From Acorus gramineus (Eukaryota > Streptophyta > Magnoliopsida > Acorales > Acoraceae), in the NCBI GenBank assembly GCA_030737835.1, contig CM060848.1, positions 5,731,267 to 5,795,266 of the forward strand: a stretch of DNA of 64,000 bases, in the 5' to 3' direction. This document shows, piece after piece, positions 1 to 10,631 of this stretch. The notes under the pieces were generated by a model. The model was not told the DNA's origin, did not search any database, and saw nothing but the letters and a program-made list of their open reading frames with translations. The position numbers were made by a program, and so were the translations under genes. The first letter of the stretch is position 1. Each line of letters begins with the position of its first letter.

Positions 1-69
1 CGAAGTAGACTGACGAGATACCTTCGAAGCCAGTGTCGGAAGAGTAGGGTTGCCGTTGGTTTCTGACAT
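1..69 (-). CDS. Copia-type gag, N-terminal end (runs off the window)
   Basis: The minus-strand ATG at 67-69 opens a frame beginning MSETNGNPTL that runs off the left edge. It lies downstream, in element orientation, of an LTR (1027-1160) and a primer-binding site (1015-1026), where gag is expected. The start resembles the gag start of the related plus-strand element at 32502 (ATGTCAGA, then a shared VSRQS stretch after 15-17 codons). Only about 23 codons are visible, so no gag domain can be seen. The identification rests on position and on similarity to the second copy. Confidence 0.6.
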   Translation of the reverse strand, partial: MSETNGNPTLPTLASKVSRQSTS

Positions 70-1014
70 TGTGCAAAACCACTCGGATGAGGATCAGAAG
101 CAGACGAGGACGTAGAGCGTGAAAAATTGAGCAAAATGGACTCCTGGATCACCTTAATCGGACTTCCGGAGAGGAAGTTATAACCGATTTAGTGATTCGA
201 AGTCTCAAGGAGGTGCCGGAGGTGGCGGAGAGGGCTAGTGGCGGCAGGGGGCGGCCGGAGGAGTCGGGGGGCGGTCGGAGGAGCCGGAGGGCGGCCGGAG
301 GTGACCTGAGGGCAGACTCAGGTCGGGTGTCGGGCCAGGTTCACGGATCCGGGTCAGATGCTGGGCCAGGTTCGCGGATCCGGGTCGCTGGACAGGGTCC
401 GGGTCGGATGTTGGGAGGACTCGGGTCGGATGCTCGAGACGATCCGGAACGCTCGAGACAGGCTGGCACGAGCTGTCTCAGTAGATCCGAGAAAATCCAG
501 GCAGAATCAGCGGATTGGTGCCCGGGCAGATTTCTCGCAGATCCCGGGTAATCCGAGCAGGTTCAGACGCGCGGCAGGGCACGACGCGGCAAGGCGCGTG
601 GTAGGGCATGGCCCGGCAGGGTAGGGCACGACGCGGTAGGGCGCGCGGCAGGGCAAGGGGCGCGGCAGGGCAGGGTACGACGCGGTAGGGCGCGCTGCAG
701 GGCAGGGCGCGCAGCAGGGCAGGGCACGACAGGGCACTCGGTAGGGTAGGGTGCGGCGCTCTACAAGGTAGGGCGCGGCGCTCTGCAGGGTAGGGTAAGG
801 CGCGCGGCAGGGCAGGGCAGGGCACGGCACGCGGCAGGGCAGATCTGCTGGGCGCGGCAGGGCGCACGGCAGGGCACGCGGCAGGGCTGGGCGCGGCACG
901 GCAAGGCTGCGCGAGCAGCGGCAGGGGTGGCACGCGCAGCGGCAGGGGCACGACGACAACAGCGACAACGAAGGATTCCAAAAAAAAAAAAAAATTAAAG
1001 TTTTTGAAGTGGTT
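70..1014 (-). repeat. C-rich leader of the copia element, with a GGCAGGGC-type minisatellite
   Basis: This is the stretch between primer-binding site and gag. On the plus strand it is very G-rich; about 560-910 is built of imperfect GGCAGGGC/GCGCGGCAGGGC units, and 210-420 has a second G-rich part with GGAGGCGGCCGG and CGGATCCGGGTC repeats. On the element sense strand it is C-rich and yields long Pro/Ala/Arg-rich open frames (for example 478-981). Those frames look like by-products of composition, not proteins. Base composition is completely unlike the AT-rich surroundings. Confidence 0.75.
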
Positions 1015-1026
1015 GCTCTGATACCA
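1015..1026 (-). other. Primer-binding site (initiator tRNA-Met type)
   Basis: On the minus strand this reads TGGTATCAGAGC, the usual plant copia primer-binding site complementary to the 3' end of initiator tRNA-Met. It directly abuts the LTR end at 1027. Confidence 0.9.
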
Positions 1027-1160
1027 TGTTAGAATGAGAGAAGGAAATAATGGGATCCTTGTATTTCACTTAAGGTTTAATCCCTTTATATATACAAGTG
1101 TCTAGGAGTTGCACGTGTAATACACTACACACATTATAAGATAACACATATAATCTAACA
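1027..1160 (-). repeat. 5' LTR of the copia element (134 bp)
   Basis: On the minus strand it begins TGTTAGATTATA and ends ATTCTAACA. It is similar to the LTRs at 36073-36197 and 20011-20165, which share the TGTTAGATTATA start and the internal palindromic TTACACGTGTAA-like motif. The other LTR is outside the window. The LTR ends about 33 bp before terpene synthase exon 4, so the insertion lies in the preceding intron. Confidence 0.85.
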
Positions 1161-1193
1161 TCATCATTTACAGTTTTAAGTTATCGTTTTTAG

Positions 1194-2421
1194 GTGGTGG
1201 ATGGACTTGGGCCTTGCTGAAAAATTGGGCTACGCAAGAGATAGAGTGATGGAACATTTCTTTTGGACAGTTGGGTGATTATGTGAGCCACAATTTTCAA
1301 ATTTCAGGGAAACACTTACAAAGGTGAATTGTTTAATAACATGCCTTGATGACACTTACGGCGTCTATGGTTCACTAGATGAACTCGTTCTTTTCACAGA
1401 TGCTGTTAATAGGTCATTATTTATTCTTTTCGTTTTGTTAACTCAAATATTTAACTGGAACACTTGCAGCATTACATATGACCAACTAAATCCCATAAAC
1501 TCTTTCAGATGGGATCCTAATGAAACGCAAAATCTTCCAGAGTACATGAAGATACTTATTTCTGCACTATTCAAGACCACAGAGGAAATCGCCCAAGATA
1601 TCATAGACGAAAAGGACGTCAATGTCATATCATACCTAAAGAAAGCGGTACTAAATTACATCATAAAAAATCCACACGAAATTTTGTGTTTGAAATCATT
1701 TTGATTAACAATGAAATCTAACTCAAGATTTTCCCATCAAATTTTTGTTGAACATAGTGGACAGATTTGTGTAACTCCTACTTAGTGGAGGCAAAGTGGT
1801 ATCATAGTGGATACATGTCATCATTCAATGAATACTTGAACAATGCATGGTTTACCATCTCCAGTCCAGTTTTAATGGTTCATACTTATTTCTACATAAC
1901 TGAGGATATAACAAACGAGGCGTTGGATGGTTTGAAGAATTACAATGGCATAGTACATCAGGCATCCATTCTTTTCAGACTTGTCGATGATCTAGGAACT
2001 TCAAAGGTAAGAACTCCCAACATTAATTCATAGTCCTCAAGCTCAACTTTATTTTTTGAGATGATATGCATGCATTAATTGTTTTCGGTTTTTTTTTTAT
2101 ATGTAGCATGAGCTCCAGAGAGGAGATGTACTGAAAGCCGTCGAATGTTATATGCTCGAAAAAGTAGTCTCTAAAGAGGTTGCCGTCAAGCACGTAAGAG
2201 GAATAATAAGTGAAGGCTGGAAGAAAATGAATGAAGAATACGCTGCTGCATCACTTTTTCATAGAGAATTCGTTGAAGCATGTATGAAGGAAATAAGAAT
2301 GGCACAATGCATGTATCAGTATGGAGATGGTCACTGCTATCCAGAGCAATATGGGACAAAGATCAGGATCTTATTCTCCTTGATCCAACCAATTCCATTG
2401 GATTTCGCATACAATAAATAA
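1194..2421 (+). pseudogene. Terpene synthase (TPS-b-like), exons 4-7, with a nonsense codon
   Basis: Four exons fit the plant terpene synthase pattern in size and phase: 1194-1412 (219 bp), 1509-1647 (139), 1758-2006 (249) and 2107-2421 (315, with stop), all with GT-AG introns. Family landmarks are [15 protein letters not shown], then LDDTYGVYG where DDxxD is expected, RWDP...LPEYMK, YLVEAKWYHSGY, DDLGTSKHE (an intact second metal site) and ARMAQCMYQYGDG-like MAQCMYQYGDG near the C terminus. Such enzymes cyclise prenyl diphosphates using Mg2+. Two defects are visible: TGA at 1276-1278, in frame within TVG*LCEPQF, and the third Asp of DDxxD replaced by Gly. Exons 1-3 with the RRx8W region are not in the window; a copia element occupies the upstream intron, so they may lie beyond it. 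TPS-b assignment is inference from the C-terminal part only. Confidence 0.88.
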
Positions 2422-2663
2422 GTAGTCTGGTGTTATCTTTGCTAAAATAAAAGCACTGTATACCTCTATTGTTACATGGGTGTGGATTGTTGTCCATGCA
2501 TATTGTCTCACTTTTGATGTGACAACTGAATATATCTATATGTTAAAATTTTGGTGAAAGGACCATGAATGTTTTAATGTTCATTAATTTGAAGCCAATA
2601 TTATCCTTGGGTCTTTTTTGGATGATGCATGGTAGATTCCTTGAGAAAATTGGAAGTGTAAAG

Positions 2664-3565
2664 TTTTTTTTTTATTTTTATTGGTAATCAAAAATGTATT
2701 GTTATACGAAAGTTGAATTTTACAAAAAGTATTTCATGCTATACAAAGCAAGGTAAATTTAATGAAGGACCAAAAGGTGGGAAATCATCTACATCGGGTA
2801 TACAAGGTACCATCTTTATCAAGATCAATTGCTGCTCGCAATTCCTTCCAGAAAGAGGGCAGGATAGATGTTTCACCCATCACACATTGAAAAGAAGCTA
2901 GGATGTTGGCGGGGGAGTTCCCTTCCCGATGAATATGCGACATTTTCCAATTCTGGAATCGAATAAGACCTTGATGGATGTGACATAGTGAGCGAATGGA
3001 AGACCAAGGGCGAGATCCTTTCCCTTGAACCCTTGCAATTGTTGTAGCAGAGTCATATTCAATCCACACCTTGCGGTAGTTAAGGCTAATGGCTAACCAT
3101 GGGCCCTCCTTAATGGCTTTGAGCTCAAGGAGGTTGATAGAAGGTAGATCATTGCGTCCAGTAATACCCCTAATGAATTCAGCCTTGTCACGGCGAAGGA
3201 GGGCCCCATATCCGCCTCTATCTTCTGAATGAGAGCCATCCGAATTTAGTTTAATCCATCGATCCTCGGGAGGGGACCAGCTAACCAGAGTAGTGAGTTC
3301 ATTGAGTTCAGAGATTGAGACTGAGAAGAAGGAAACAATAAATATGTCAACTAAATATGGTAAGAGATATCTGCAAAAGGGACTTGTGGATTGGGCAGAC
3401 TGAAGAGGAGTCTAGCCAATGAGGTAGGGACCCAAGGGATCTAGGAATAAGAGATGAGATTTGCAGTCCCTTGATAAGTGCGTTCAGAATGAATTTCGAG
3501 TAAGAGCAATTAAGGAGCAAATGATCCACATCTTCGACTCTCGATCGACAGAGAAGGCAGATTGG
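2664..3565 (-). mobile_element. LINE 3' end (zf-RVT and RNase H), 5'-truncated
   Basis: The minus-strand frames read zf-RVT-like CLLCRSRVEDVDHLLLNC (about 3490-3560), then RNase H with NSDGS (about 3230-3240), LELKAI and EYDSATT, and WKMSHIHREGN near the end. That order is typical of plant L1-type LINEs. The reading frame is broken in places. The T-run at 2664-2680 on the plus strand is the poly(A) tail, so the 3' end is on the left. The right end runs straight into the duplicated terpene synthase fragment. Confidence 0.82.
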
Positions 3566-4160
3566 ATGGTTTTATGAATTACAAGACTTATCGATGATCT
3601 AGGAACTTCAAAGGTAAGAATTCCTAACATTAACTCATAGTCCTCAAGCTCATCAATATTTTTTGAGATGATTGACGCAATTTTTATTTTTTTTTATATG
3701 TAGCATGAGCTCAAGAGAGGAGATGTACTGAAAGCCATCGAATGTTATATGCTCGAAAAAGGAGTCTCTGAAGAGTTTGCTGTCAAGCACATAAGAGGAC
3801 TACTAAGTGAAGGCTAAGAAAATGAACAAAGAATACGCTGCTCTATCACCATTTCATAGAGAATTCATTGAAGCATGTATAAACATCACCAGAATGGGAC
3901 AATGCATGTATCATTACGGAGATGGTCCTGGCTGTCCAGAGCAATATGGGACAAAAAACAGGATCTTGTCCTCCTTGATCAAACCAATTCCATTTAATTT
4001 AGAATACAATAAACAAGTATCCTTCATACTTGTTAGGGAAGCTCGTGCAACACAGCAATCCATATTTTCAAGAGGACTACAAGATACAAAAATTGCAAGC
4101 CTATTGAGGCCACATATGTATGTATTGCATAACAGCTTAGAGCTTTTTAAAGAAAGCTAG
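3565..4160 (+). pseudogene. Second terpene synthase 3' end, frameshifted
   Basis: This is a partial duplicate of the gene at 1194-2421. A shortened exon 6 (about 3565-3614, ending LRTSK-like DDLGTSK before a GT donor) is followed by exon 7 from 3704. The exon 7 peptide HELKRGDVLKAIECYML matches copy 1. Relative to copy 1, two bases are missing near 3815, where GGCTGGAAG became GGCTAAG. This gives a TAA stop in the original frame; homology resumes in another frame (KKMNKEYAALSPFHREF, GQCMYHYGDG). The original stop TAA has become CAA (YNKQVSF), so that frame runs on to 4160. It is clearly non-functional. Exon 6 appears to have lost an internal piece against copy 1. Confidence 0.85.
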
Positions 4161-4434
4161 GCTTCTACTCTAGTAATTGAGAATGAAATGTAGATCCCTT
4201 TGAGTAGGGCCTTTTACCAATATAAATATATAAAGAAAATGTTAGACTCAGTCATTTTTTTTTTCTTGGTAAATAATTTTCATTGAATCTATATAAGTTA
4301 TAAAATGTACATGAGAAACCCAAAGAGTTAGGGGTTACAGAGGCTTGGGACAACCTCAAAAGATACTCTGATATACTGCTGTTACAATAGAAGGAAGGAA
4401 AGCTTAAACTACTTTTACAAGAGAGATGAGTAAA

Positions 4435-5436
4435 CTAAGATAGGGTGGAGCTCGGCAGAGAAGGGCAAGATGCTCTGTTTTGTAACTGGCCTTCCTTGTC
4501 TTCAAGAACAAGCTTTTGGATTTCATGGTTCATTTGATTTGGGCTTAGTACAATGGAACCAAGAGGGGATTGCCAATGCGCTAGAACATCCGCAACTCTG
4601 TTGCCTTCTCTGAATACATGGGAAATCTTCCAGTCAGTCAGAAGTGCCACCAGAGTCTTGATTTCACGCAGATCCCTGAGGGCAGCCCAGGGAAAGATTC
4701 CCTTGCCCTGTGCCCAGGCAACTGCGGTGGTGGAGTCAGATTCCGACCAAACTTTACTTGTGTTCCCCTTGCTTAGGCACAGTTCATCGAGAATGCCCTT
4801 TAGTTCCAAGAGATTAATGGAGGCAGCCCGAGTTCTTGCTGCAATAGTTTGAATGCAATCTCCGGAGGAGTTTCTGGTGATAGCTCCGTATCCAAAGCGA
4901 TCCTCAGATAGAGATCCGTCTGAGTTAGCCTTTACCCAATCAATAGGAGGAGGTGACCACTTCACCTGGACAGTGATAGAGGTCTTTTGAACCAAGAGAA
5001 GACCGAAAAGATCCCCGCAGGCCTTAGACAGAAGAGAGCTTGAATCCTCACAGAGATTCCCAATGAATGTTGCCTTAGTTTCAGAAAGAATCACTCGTAC
5101 TATAAGGGGCTTGTTTGGGACCGTGTGACAGAAAATCTTTTCATTTTGAGCTCCCCAAATGGACCAATATGTTGGTATGAGTAAAAACTGAAGAATCTTC
5201 TTTTCATCATCAGTGGTTGCACATTTAGTGAACCAAACTAAGAAATCTCCTATCCCCTCTTGTCTTACCCTTGGGATCTTCAAAGACTTAAGTATAGCCG
5301 TCCAGATATAGGCTGCATAGGAGCACTTTAGAAACAGATGAACAGATGATTCTTCATGGCTATTGCATAGCATACATACATTTAATTGCACGAGCCTCCA
5401 TCTGAATAACCGATCACGTGTTGGGAGTTTATTCAA
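4435..5436 (-). CDS. LINE ORF2 C-terminus: zf-RVT plus RNase H (333 codons open)
   Basis: From the first visible Met: LPTRDRLFRW, a zinc-binding CMLCNSHEESSVHLFLKC (zf-RVT, residues about 21-38), a linker with YWSIWGAQNEKIF, then an RNase H domain from about residue 160. The catalytic acidic residues are visible in NSDGSLSEDR, LLELKGI and SESDSTTAV, and the closing motif is WKISHVFREGNRVADVLAH. It stays open for 333 codons, so this part is fairly young or lucky. It is only the C-terminal third of an ORF2 and lacks reverse transcriptase and endonuclease, so it is not mobile by itself. Confidence 0.82.
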   Translation of the reverse strand: MNKLPTRDRLFRWRLVQLNVCMLCNSHEESSVHLFLKCSYAAYIWTAILKSLKIPRVRQEGIGDFLVWFTKCATTDDEKKILQFLLIPTYWSIWGAQNEKIFCHTVPNKPLIVRVILSETKATFIGNLCEDSSSLLSKACGDLFGLLLVQKTSITVQVKWSPPPIDWVKANSDGSLSEDRFGYGAITRNSSGDCIQTIAARTRAASINLLELKGILDELCLSKGNTSKVWSESDSTTAVAWAQGKGIFPWAALRDLREIKTLVALLTDWKISHVFREGNRVADVLAHWQSPLGSIVLSPNQMNHEIQKLVLEDKEGQLQNRASCPSLPSSTLS

Positions 5437-5583
5437 GGCAGCCTACCAACAAAGTAAATTGCGCCTGGGAGGTTGAATTGGATTCCAAATTGATTTCGTC
5501 CAGTCCAGAATTGTTCGAGACCTTTGAATCATTTGCCATGCTATAGAGCAAGTAATATGACCTGTTTTGCTCCCCGTCCAGAT

Positions 5584-5689
5584 GAGGATGTCTGATCCAC
5601 ATCCACCAATACCAAGCTGAGAAATTTCATCCCAGGACGAGGATGTCTGATCCACATCCACCAATACCAAGCTGAGAAATTTCATCCCA
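5584..5689. repeat. 55-bp tandem duplication inside LINE sequence
   Basis: The segment beginning GAGGATGTCTGATCC and ending near TTTCATCCCA occurs at about 5584-5634 and again at 5639-5689, a period of 55 bp with almost no differences. 55 is not a multiple of three, so the duplication shifts the frame of the LINE coding remnant. Confidence 0.85.
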
Positions 5690-5904
5690 AACATAATCAA
5701 ATTCTGAAGGCCATCGAGCCGGCTTACACCACATTCCATCTTGAATGAATGCTGCCACAAATACTTCACTTGGAGGGCCCCAGGTAAGTAAAGACTGCCC
5801 ATTGAAATGCTTTTGAAGCCCAAAACCCTTCATCTAAGGGTCATGCCAAGCATTAATAGATCGTCTTTCAAAAATAATGTATTGGAGATGATTTCTCATA
5901 TTTT

Positions 5905-6062
5905 TTATTTTTGAGGTTAGGCAAGAGATTGGGCGGGTTAGGCGTGATTTAGGGGGGTAGGCGGGCCCAGGCGTCCACTTAATTAACATGCTATTAGGCT
6001 GGTGGTCGCCTAGATCCATCTGGACCACCTAGTCACCTAGGCGCGTCGCCTAACAGGACCTA
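5905..6062. repeat. GC-richer CCTAGGCG-type dispersed repeat
   Basis: A block rich in GGCG, TTAGGCG and CCTAGGCG motifs (for example CACCTAGGCGCGTCGCC near 6036) lies between the LINE and the IPI1/TEX10-like exon. Such CCTAGGCG sequences occur as dispersed repeats in plants. I cannot assign a family, and no gene is visible. Confidence 0.4.
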
Positions 6063-6234
6063 AGGAATAAATGAATTACGGATTAATGACTCAATTGAGA
6101 ATGTGGTGTGCAACCCAGGTAACTAGGACAACAAACTTTGATATCAGCTATAAAAGTTAAGAAGCTTTAAAAGAAGGAATAGAAGAAAATGAACAATGAA
6201 AAATTGACAATTAGAAAATGGTTTAGGAAGTTAC

Positions 6235-6378
6235 TTGATCATATGATGCCTTTTTTTTATTAAACGAAGATAACAATGACAAACAATGAACCAGGCCAGC
6301 AAGAGCAGTCTTGAGCTTGCTTTTATCTTGCGAATAGATCTGATTGTTTCTTAGAATATCTCCGTAATTATCAAGTAC
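6235..6378 (-). CDS. IPI1/TEX10-like gene, internal exon C
   Basis: This 48-codon exon reads VLDNYGDILRNNQIY, then DKSKLKTALAGLVHCLSLL, typical of the ARM-repeat N-terminal domain of the pre-rRNA-processing IPI1/TEX10 family. The acceptor is GCGCAG at 6379-6384. The donor GTAACT at 6229-6234 is the best available but weak, so the low end is uncertain. Phase (0) matches exon B. The protein family acts in ribosome large-subunit maturation in the nucleus. No later exon is found to the left; LINE and terpene synthase remnants lie there instead. The gene is therefore either truncated or continues beyond the left edge. Confidence 0.82.
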
Positions 6379-6730
6379 CTGCGCAATGTAGTATGGTCAG
6401 GAGTACATACAAAATTTTCAAGTGCACAGAAAGATGATGAATTAGTAAATCAACAAGGCTATACTCAAAATATTGATAACTAGGACAAACTCCTATTTTA
6501 AAGCAATAAACTCAATAAATCATACAAGACATCTACAGCCAATACCAAGATGCCTGAGACAATAAGCAAGAAGATTTCTGAAATAAGCAGGTGAAATATG
6601 AAACAAGAAAGACTACGAGACATGAAGTCGTGGATATATGACATATTCGATAATAAAGGATTTCTAGTTTCTAGTAAGTGATGATAAAGAAAAATTCCTT
6701 CAGCCATAAATCAGTGACATATTTCTCCTT

Positions 6731-6735
<5 letters not shown>

Positions 6736-6768
<33 letters not shown>

Positions 6769-6791
6769 AGGGGGGGGGGGGGGGGGGGGGG
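6736..6791. repeat. (GT)n microsatellite followed by a 22-bp G run
   Basis: About 15 GT units end at 6767 and are followed after GA by an uninterrupted G tract at 6770-6791. It lies in the intron between exons B and C of the IPI1/TEX10-like gene. The long G run could form a G-quadruplex; that is inference. Confidence 0.9.
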
Positions 6792-9639
6792 AGAAAGTAA
6801 ATATTACTGTTGCTTGTCTCATCTATGTGGAACTCTTTGATTCTATAAATTTGAAAAATATTATTTCTCATATACATGCATTAATATCAAATTATGAATA
6901 TAAAAAATATAATAACAATAAATAGGTCAAAATTATTAATAAATTTTATTTAAAAAACATTTAAGTTTCATAAGATTATAAAAAATGACTAAATAATCTT
7001 ATCACCTAAATTATTTTCAACGTGCCCTTTGTTTGTTCTATTTATATGTAATTATTTTTTTACAAAATAAAAGTTAAAGAACATTTAAAAATTTCAAAAA
7101 ATAACAATATCACCTAAATTTTTTCTTACATAATAGATAATCTAACCTTTTTTTTAAATTAAACATATGACCAATTCAAAGTCTACAATTAACCTTATCT
7201 AATCAAATCTTAACAATTTTTTCTCCATCAATTTCAACGTGGCCTTTCCTATTTTGATTTAGATTATATAAATTTTATTATTTGGGATAAGTTCAAATAT
7301 TTATTATTTGAAATAACCTTATCACTTGGAATAATGTCATATACATAAGATTATTCTATCTCTTTTTTTTTTTTGTAAATATATATATATATATATATAT
7401 GACAAATTCATAGTTCAATATCATCTTTATGTTATCAAATCTTTTCAATAAAATATTCATCATGGCATTTGTTTTGCTAATTATCAGATTCATTAAAATC
7501 CATACAACCCTTAAAAATTCTATTTTAGTCAATTTTAAATCATATAATATATGTATTTCTTTCAATAAAATATCATGTATAACATAATGGCATGCATTAA
7601 TAGGATACTCAAATTAGATGTTCTTAACATTTTTTTATTAAAAACTATGAATCTAACATTTTAAAAATGAGATCTTTTTTTTTTTAATTATAACATGAAT
7701 TCACAAATATAAATTTAAATTGACACTATATTTGTAAAAAAAAAAAAAGTAAATTTTTTTTTTTGAAGCACTAACACAAATGGAATAAAAAAAAATGAGG
7801 CAGATAAAAAAGACACAAATGAAATCCACGTCTAAAATCACAAAATTAAATTTTAAAAAATAAAAAAATCTAGCCTAAAAACAAGACCCAAATAAGGAAC
7901 AAATAGAAGTAGGATCAACCCGCAAAAGAAATTTTTTAAAAAAAGACCCGAATGAGACCTAGATCTAAAATCCCAAAATCAAGAAAAGAAAAATATTAAA
8001 TCAAACTGCAAAAACAGATTATTAAACCGAAAAATAAGAAGAAAGATCATTGGAAGAGGAATACTTGCAAAAGAGATCATGTAAAATGAGATGAGGAGAT
8101 GGAGAGTTAGGGAAGAGAGAGAGACCGATAGATTGTTTTTTACGTGAAAAAGTAATCCCCGTGTGCAAATAAATGTTGTTACAAATGAAAACACATGGGT
8201 TGGTTGTGATTTTGTTTACCCCATAAAACGGTGTAAATGAGATCACTGTGCATTTATTTGATACCCCTATTTATCCTAACCAAACATTTATTTTTGTTTG
8301 AGCTAGTGCAAATGAGAACTCATCCCCATTTGCACCTTATCCAAACATGCCCTAAGTGTTGCAAACCTAGTATTACAATGGGCAAAAGGAAGAACGTAAA
8401 ATAAAACCAACAATGGAGAGCTGCAGTAGACGAGGCATCAACATCCGCAGCCACGAACAAGCACATCCTCACTCATCGATTACAAGTTTGCCTCCCAGGT
8501 TTCTCTTTCAACCCTTAAGTTACTACTCAACTGAGGATGCTTGATCAGAGAATGCATGAGAATAAATTGCTTGCAGCATATGGATAATTGGTTACTGGTC
8601 CACCCATAATCACTTGTTTCCCAGATAGAAGCCACATAAAATGTTGTTGACCAGGCTTAAATTAAAAGAGTGATGTGGTGCTCAAGTGTACCAGATACCA
8701 GATGCATCATGTTATTACAATTTTCCAACAGGAAGAATGTTAAAGGAAAGTTTCAAACAATAAAACAAGCACGAAAAGTTCCATGTCAACACCAGGCCAA
8801 TTACACCCTCTGACTCTACGAATTCAACCAAAAAATATAACATTGGTTTTATGCTATTTGAATTGTTCGCCAATATGAATATCATTTGCGTAACTGCTAG
8901 TCCAAAAACTGGGAACAAAAAGGAAGAAGTGACAAAAAGTAGAGTGGGAATTTCGGAATATACATACCCGCTATAATTCAGTCCAGCAAATGAGTTTACA
9001 AGAGAGATCAAATCAAAGAAGGAATGAGAGGAAGAAAGAATGCAGATAAAATGGATTTCGATACCTGTCAGAGATATAACTTAAGAGGCGGTATCTATTT
9101 TATTATTCTCATTTTACTGATACAGGATTGGTGCATGTTACGCACTCAGTCTTTCTCACAAAAAAATGTACTCAGAATCTTCAAGATGGAATAAAAAAAA
9201 CAAACAATGGCCATGCGTTCTACCTTGAGGATATGAAAAATTAAAGGTAGCTAATACTGATGGGGAAAACCAATGAATAAAGGCCCAGTCACAAAGAAGC
9301 TCACCGACTTAACCAACCATATTCACCATGCTATGGCCCTCTTCTCAACTCCTTGGGTCATTCCAGCTATCCTTATTTATTAACTTTCAATTTGACTGAG
9401 TAATCAGTTGTACAGTTGACATAAACAAAAATATAGGACCAGCAAACTTGATATCACATAATAAAACATAAAAGGTAACCTGAAAAGGACTTGAGTGTGA
9501 CATGATATTCAGGATAAAAAGGAATGCTTAAATAGAAAAGCACCTTTAGCAAAACAAAATGCACAGAAACACATTAAACATTAGAAATACCAACTATGCA
9601 GGAACACTAGATATCATGTCACTATTAAGCACCTATATG
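6792..9639. other. AT-rich intron sequence, no gene seen
   Basis: AT-rich DNA with an (AT)n run at about 7378-7400 and several A/T homopolymers. 8225-8350 carries TTATCCTAACCAAACA and a CTTAGGGCATGTTTGGATAAG-like motif (reverse strand), which resembles MITE termini, but I could not pair the ends. No coding exon was recognised on either strand. Confidence 0.6.
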
Positions 9640-10225
9640 CAGCATTTATCAATGTCAACCAGCTGCATCTCATTTTTGGATTATTCCTTTCTAATCTAAA
9701 AAAAAAGCATCCAATTCTCCATTTTTGCCGAGATATTATGTGTGGCCCGTGTGGTGTTGAGGAAGAATCTAGCAAACATCTATTCTTCACATGTTCCTTT
9801 AGCACCCAAATATGGAAGAAGGTTGGGGAAGCCCTTGGAACATCTTACCCATTCTCGGATATGGAAGGTATGTGGAAGTGGTTCTAGGATCGTAGGAAGA
9901 AAGGAGATCGAAGTAATATTGCTAAGTTTCAATGGTTCATTCATCATGCAACTTGTTGATCCATTTAGCTTATGCGCAACGAGAGTGTCTTCAAACACAA
10001 AAATGTTTATTGAGAAAATACTTGGGCCGCGATTTCATTGATGCTTACGGACTGGGTTAAATTCATTTTAGAGGAACCTTCGCCTAGATCTTTAATAGGC
10101 GATGCTTGGGGGAGAGGATAGCTTAATTTCTTTTTCATAATTCATTGTATTTGCCTTTCTTATTATCTTGATGTAAGGAGATCCATTGTCTCCTATTTCG
10201 AGGGTTTCTTGCAATAAAAAAATTC
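9640..10225 (+). mobile_element. LINE 3' fragment (zf-RVT type, no RNase H)
   Basis: The frame at 9726-9891 reads CRDIMCGPCGVEEESSKHLF, FFTCSFSTQIWKKVG and ends WKWF*. The spacing C..C..H...C is that of the zf-RVT zinc-binding domain. Downstream, DVRRSIVSYFEGFLQ and an AAAAAAA run at about 10220 mark the LINE tail. It is inserted antisense in the IPI1/TEX10-like intron. Stops break the frame. Confidence 0.7.
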
Positions 10226-10631
10226 TCCATTTTTGCCCCTTGTTTATTCACTTCCTCTCGTTGAGCAATGAAATAATAACCACACTATGCAAAGCTAGTT
10301 TCTCTCCAAAACTAATGCACACGATACAAGGGATAAAGAATTCTAGAATTTAGATAGAAATGCAGTACAAATTCACAACAAATTCAGTAAGAAAGTTATC
10401 ATCAAGCAAATACAAAAAAATCACAAATGAACAGAGTATCCGAATTTAGAGCATGGTTAAAAATCAACATCGAAAAAACATATATGATTCAACAATGACG
10501 CCCATCAAAATTATAATAATGTGATCAAATACCACATATGGCATACAAATGTTAATATAGGCATATCAGGTAAGATCAGTTTGATCTGGGTATTCCACTC
10601 CCATCTCCAACATCGCCCATTAGTTACATAC
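10226..10631. other. Intron sequence, nothing recognised
   Basis: Lies between the LINE tail and exon B of the IPI1/TEX10-like gene. I see no coding exon, RNA gene or clear repeat. Confidence 0.5.

Larger units (their letters stand above)
4252..5840 (-). mobile_element. LINE 3' region (zf-RVT and RNase H) with poly(A) tail
   Basis: The 3' end is at the left, where a T-run at about 4252-4264 on the plus strand is the poly(A) tail. It interrupts the sequence downstream of terpene synthase copy 2. Upstream of the 4435-5436 frame, the region up to about 5840 carries degenerate LINE coding sequence, for example NPIQPPRRNLLCW before ALNKLPTRDRLFRW. It belongs to the same general LINE type as the element at 2664-3565 and lies in the same orientation. 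The 5' end is not sharply defined. Confidence 0.8.

Noticed and set aside
192-624. Plus-strand Gly/Arg-rich frames
   Set aside because: Antisense to the copia leader and gag; low complexity; no conserved motif.
478-981. Long minus-strand frames (153-167 codons) rich in Pro, Ala, Arg and Cys
   Set aside because: They are read through the GGCAGGGC minisatellite in the copia leader; all phases are open because of composition, with no domain.
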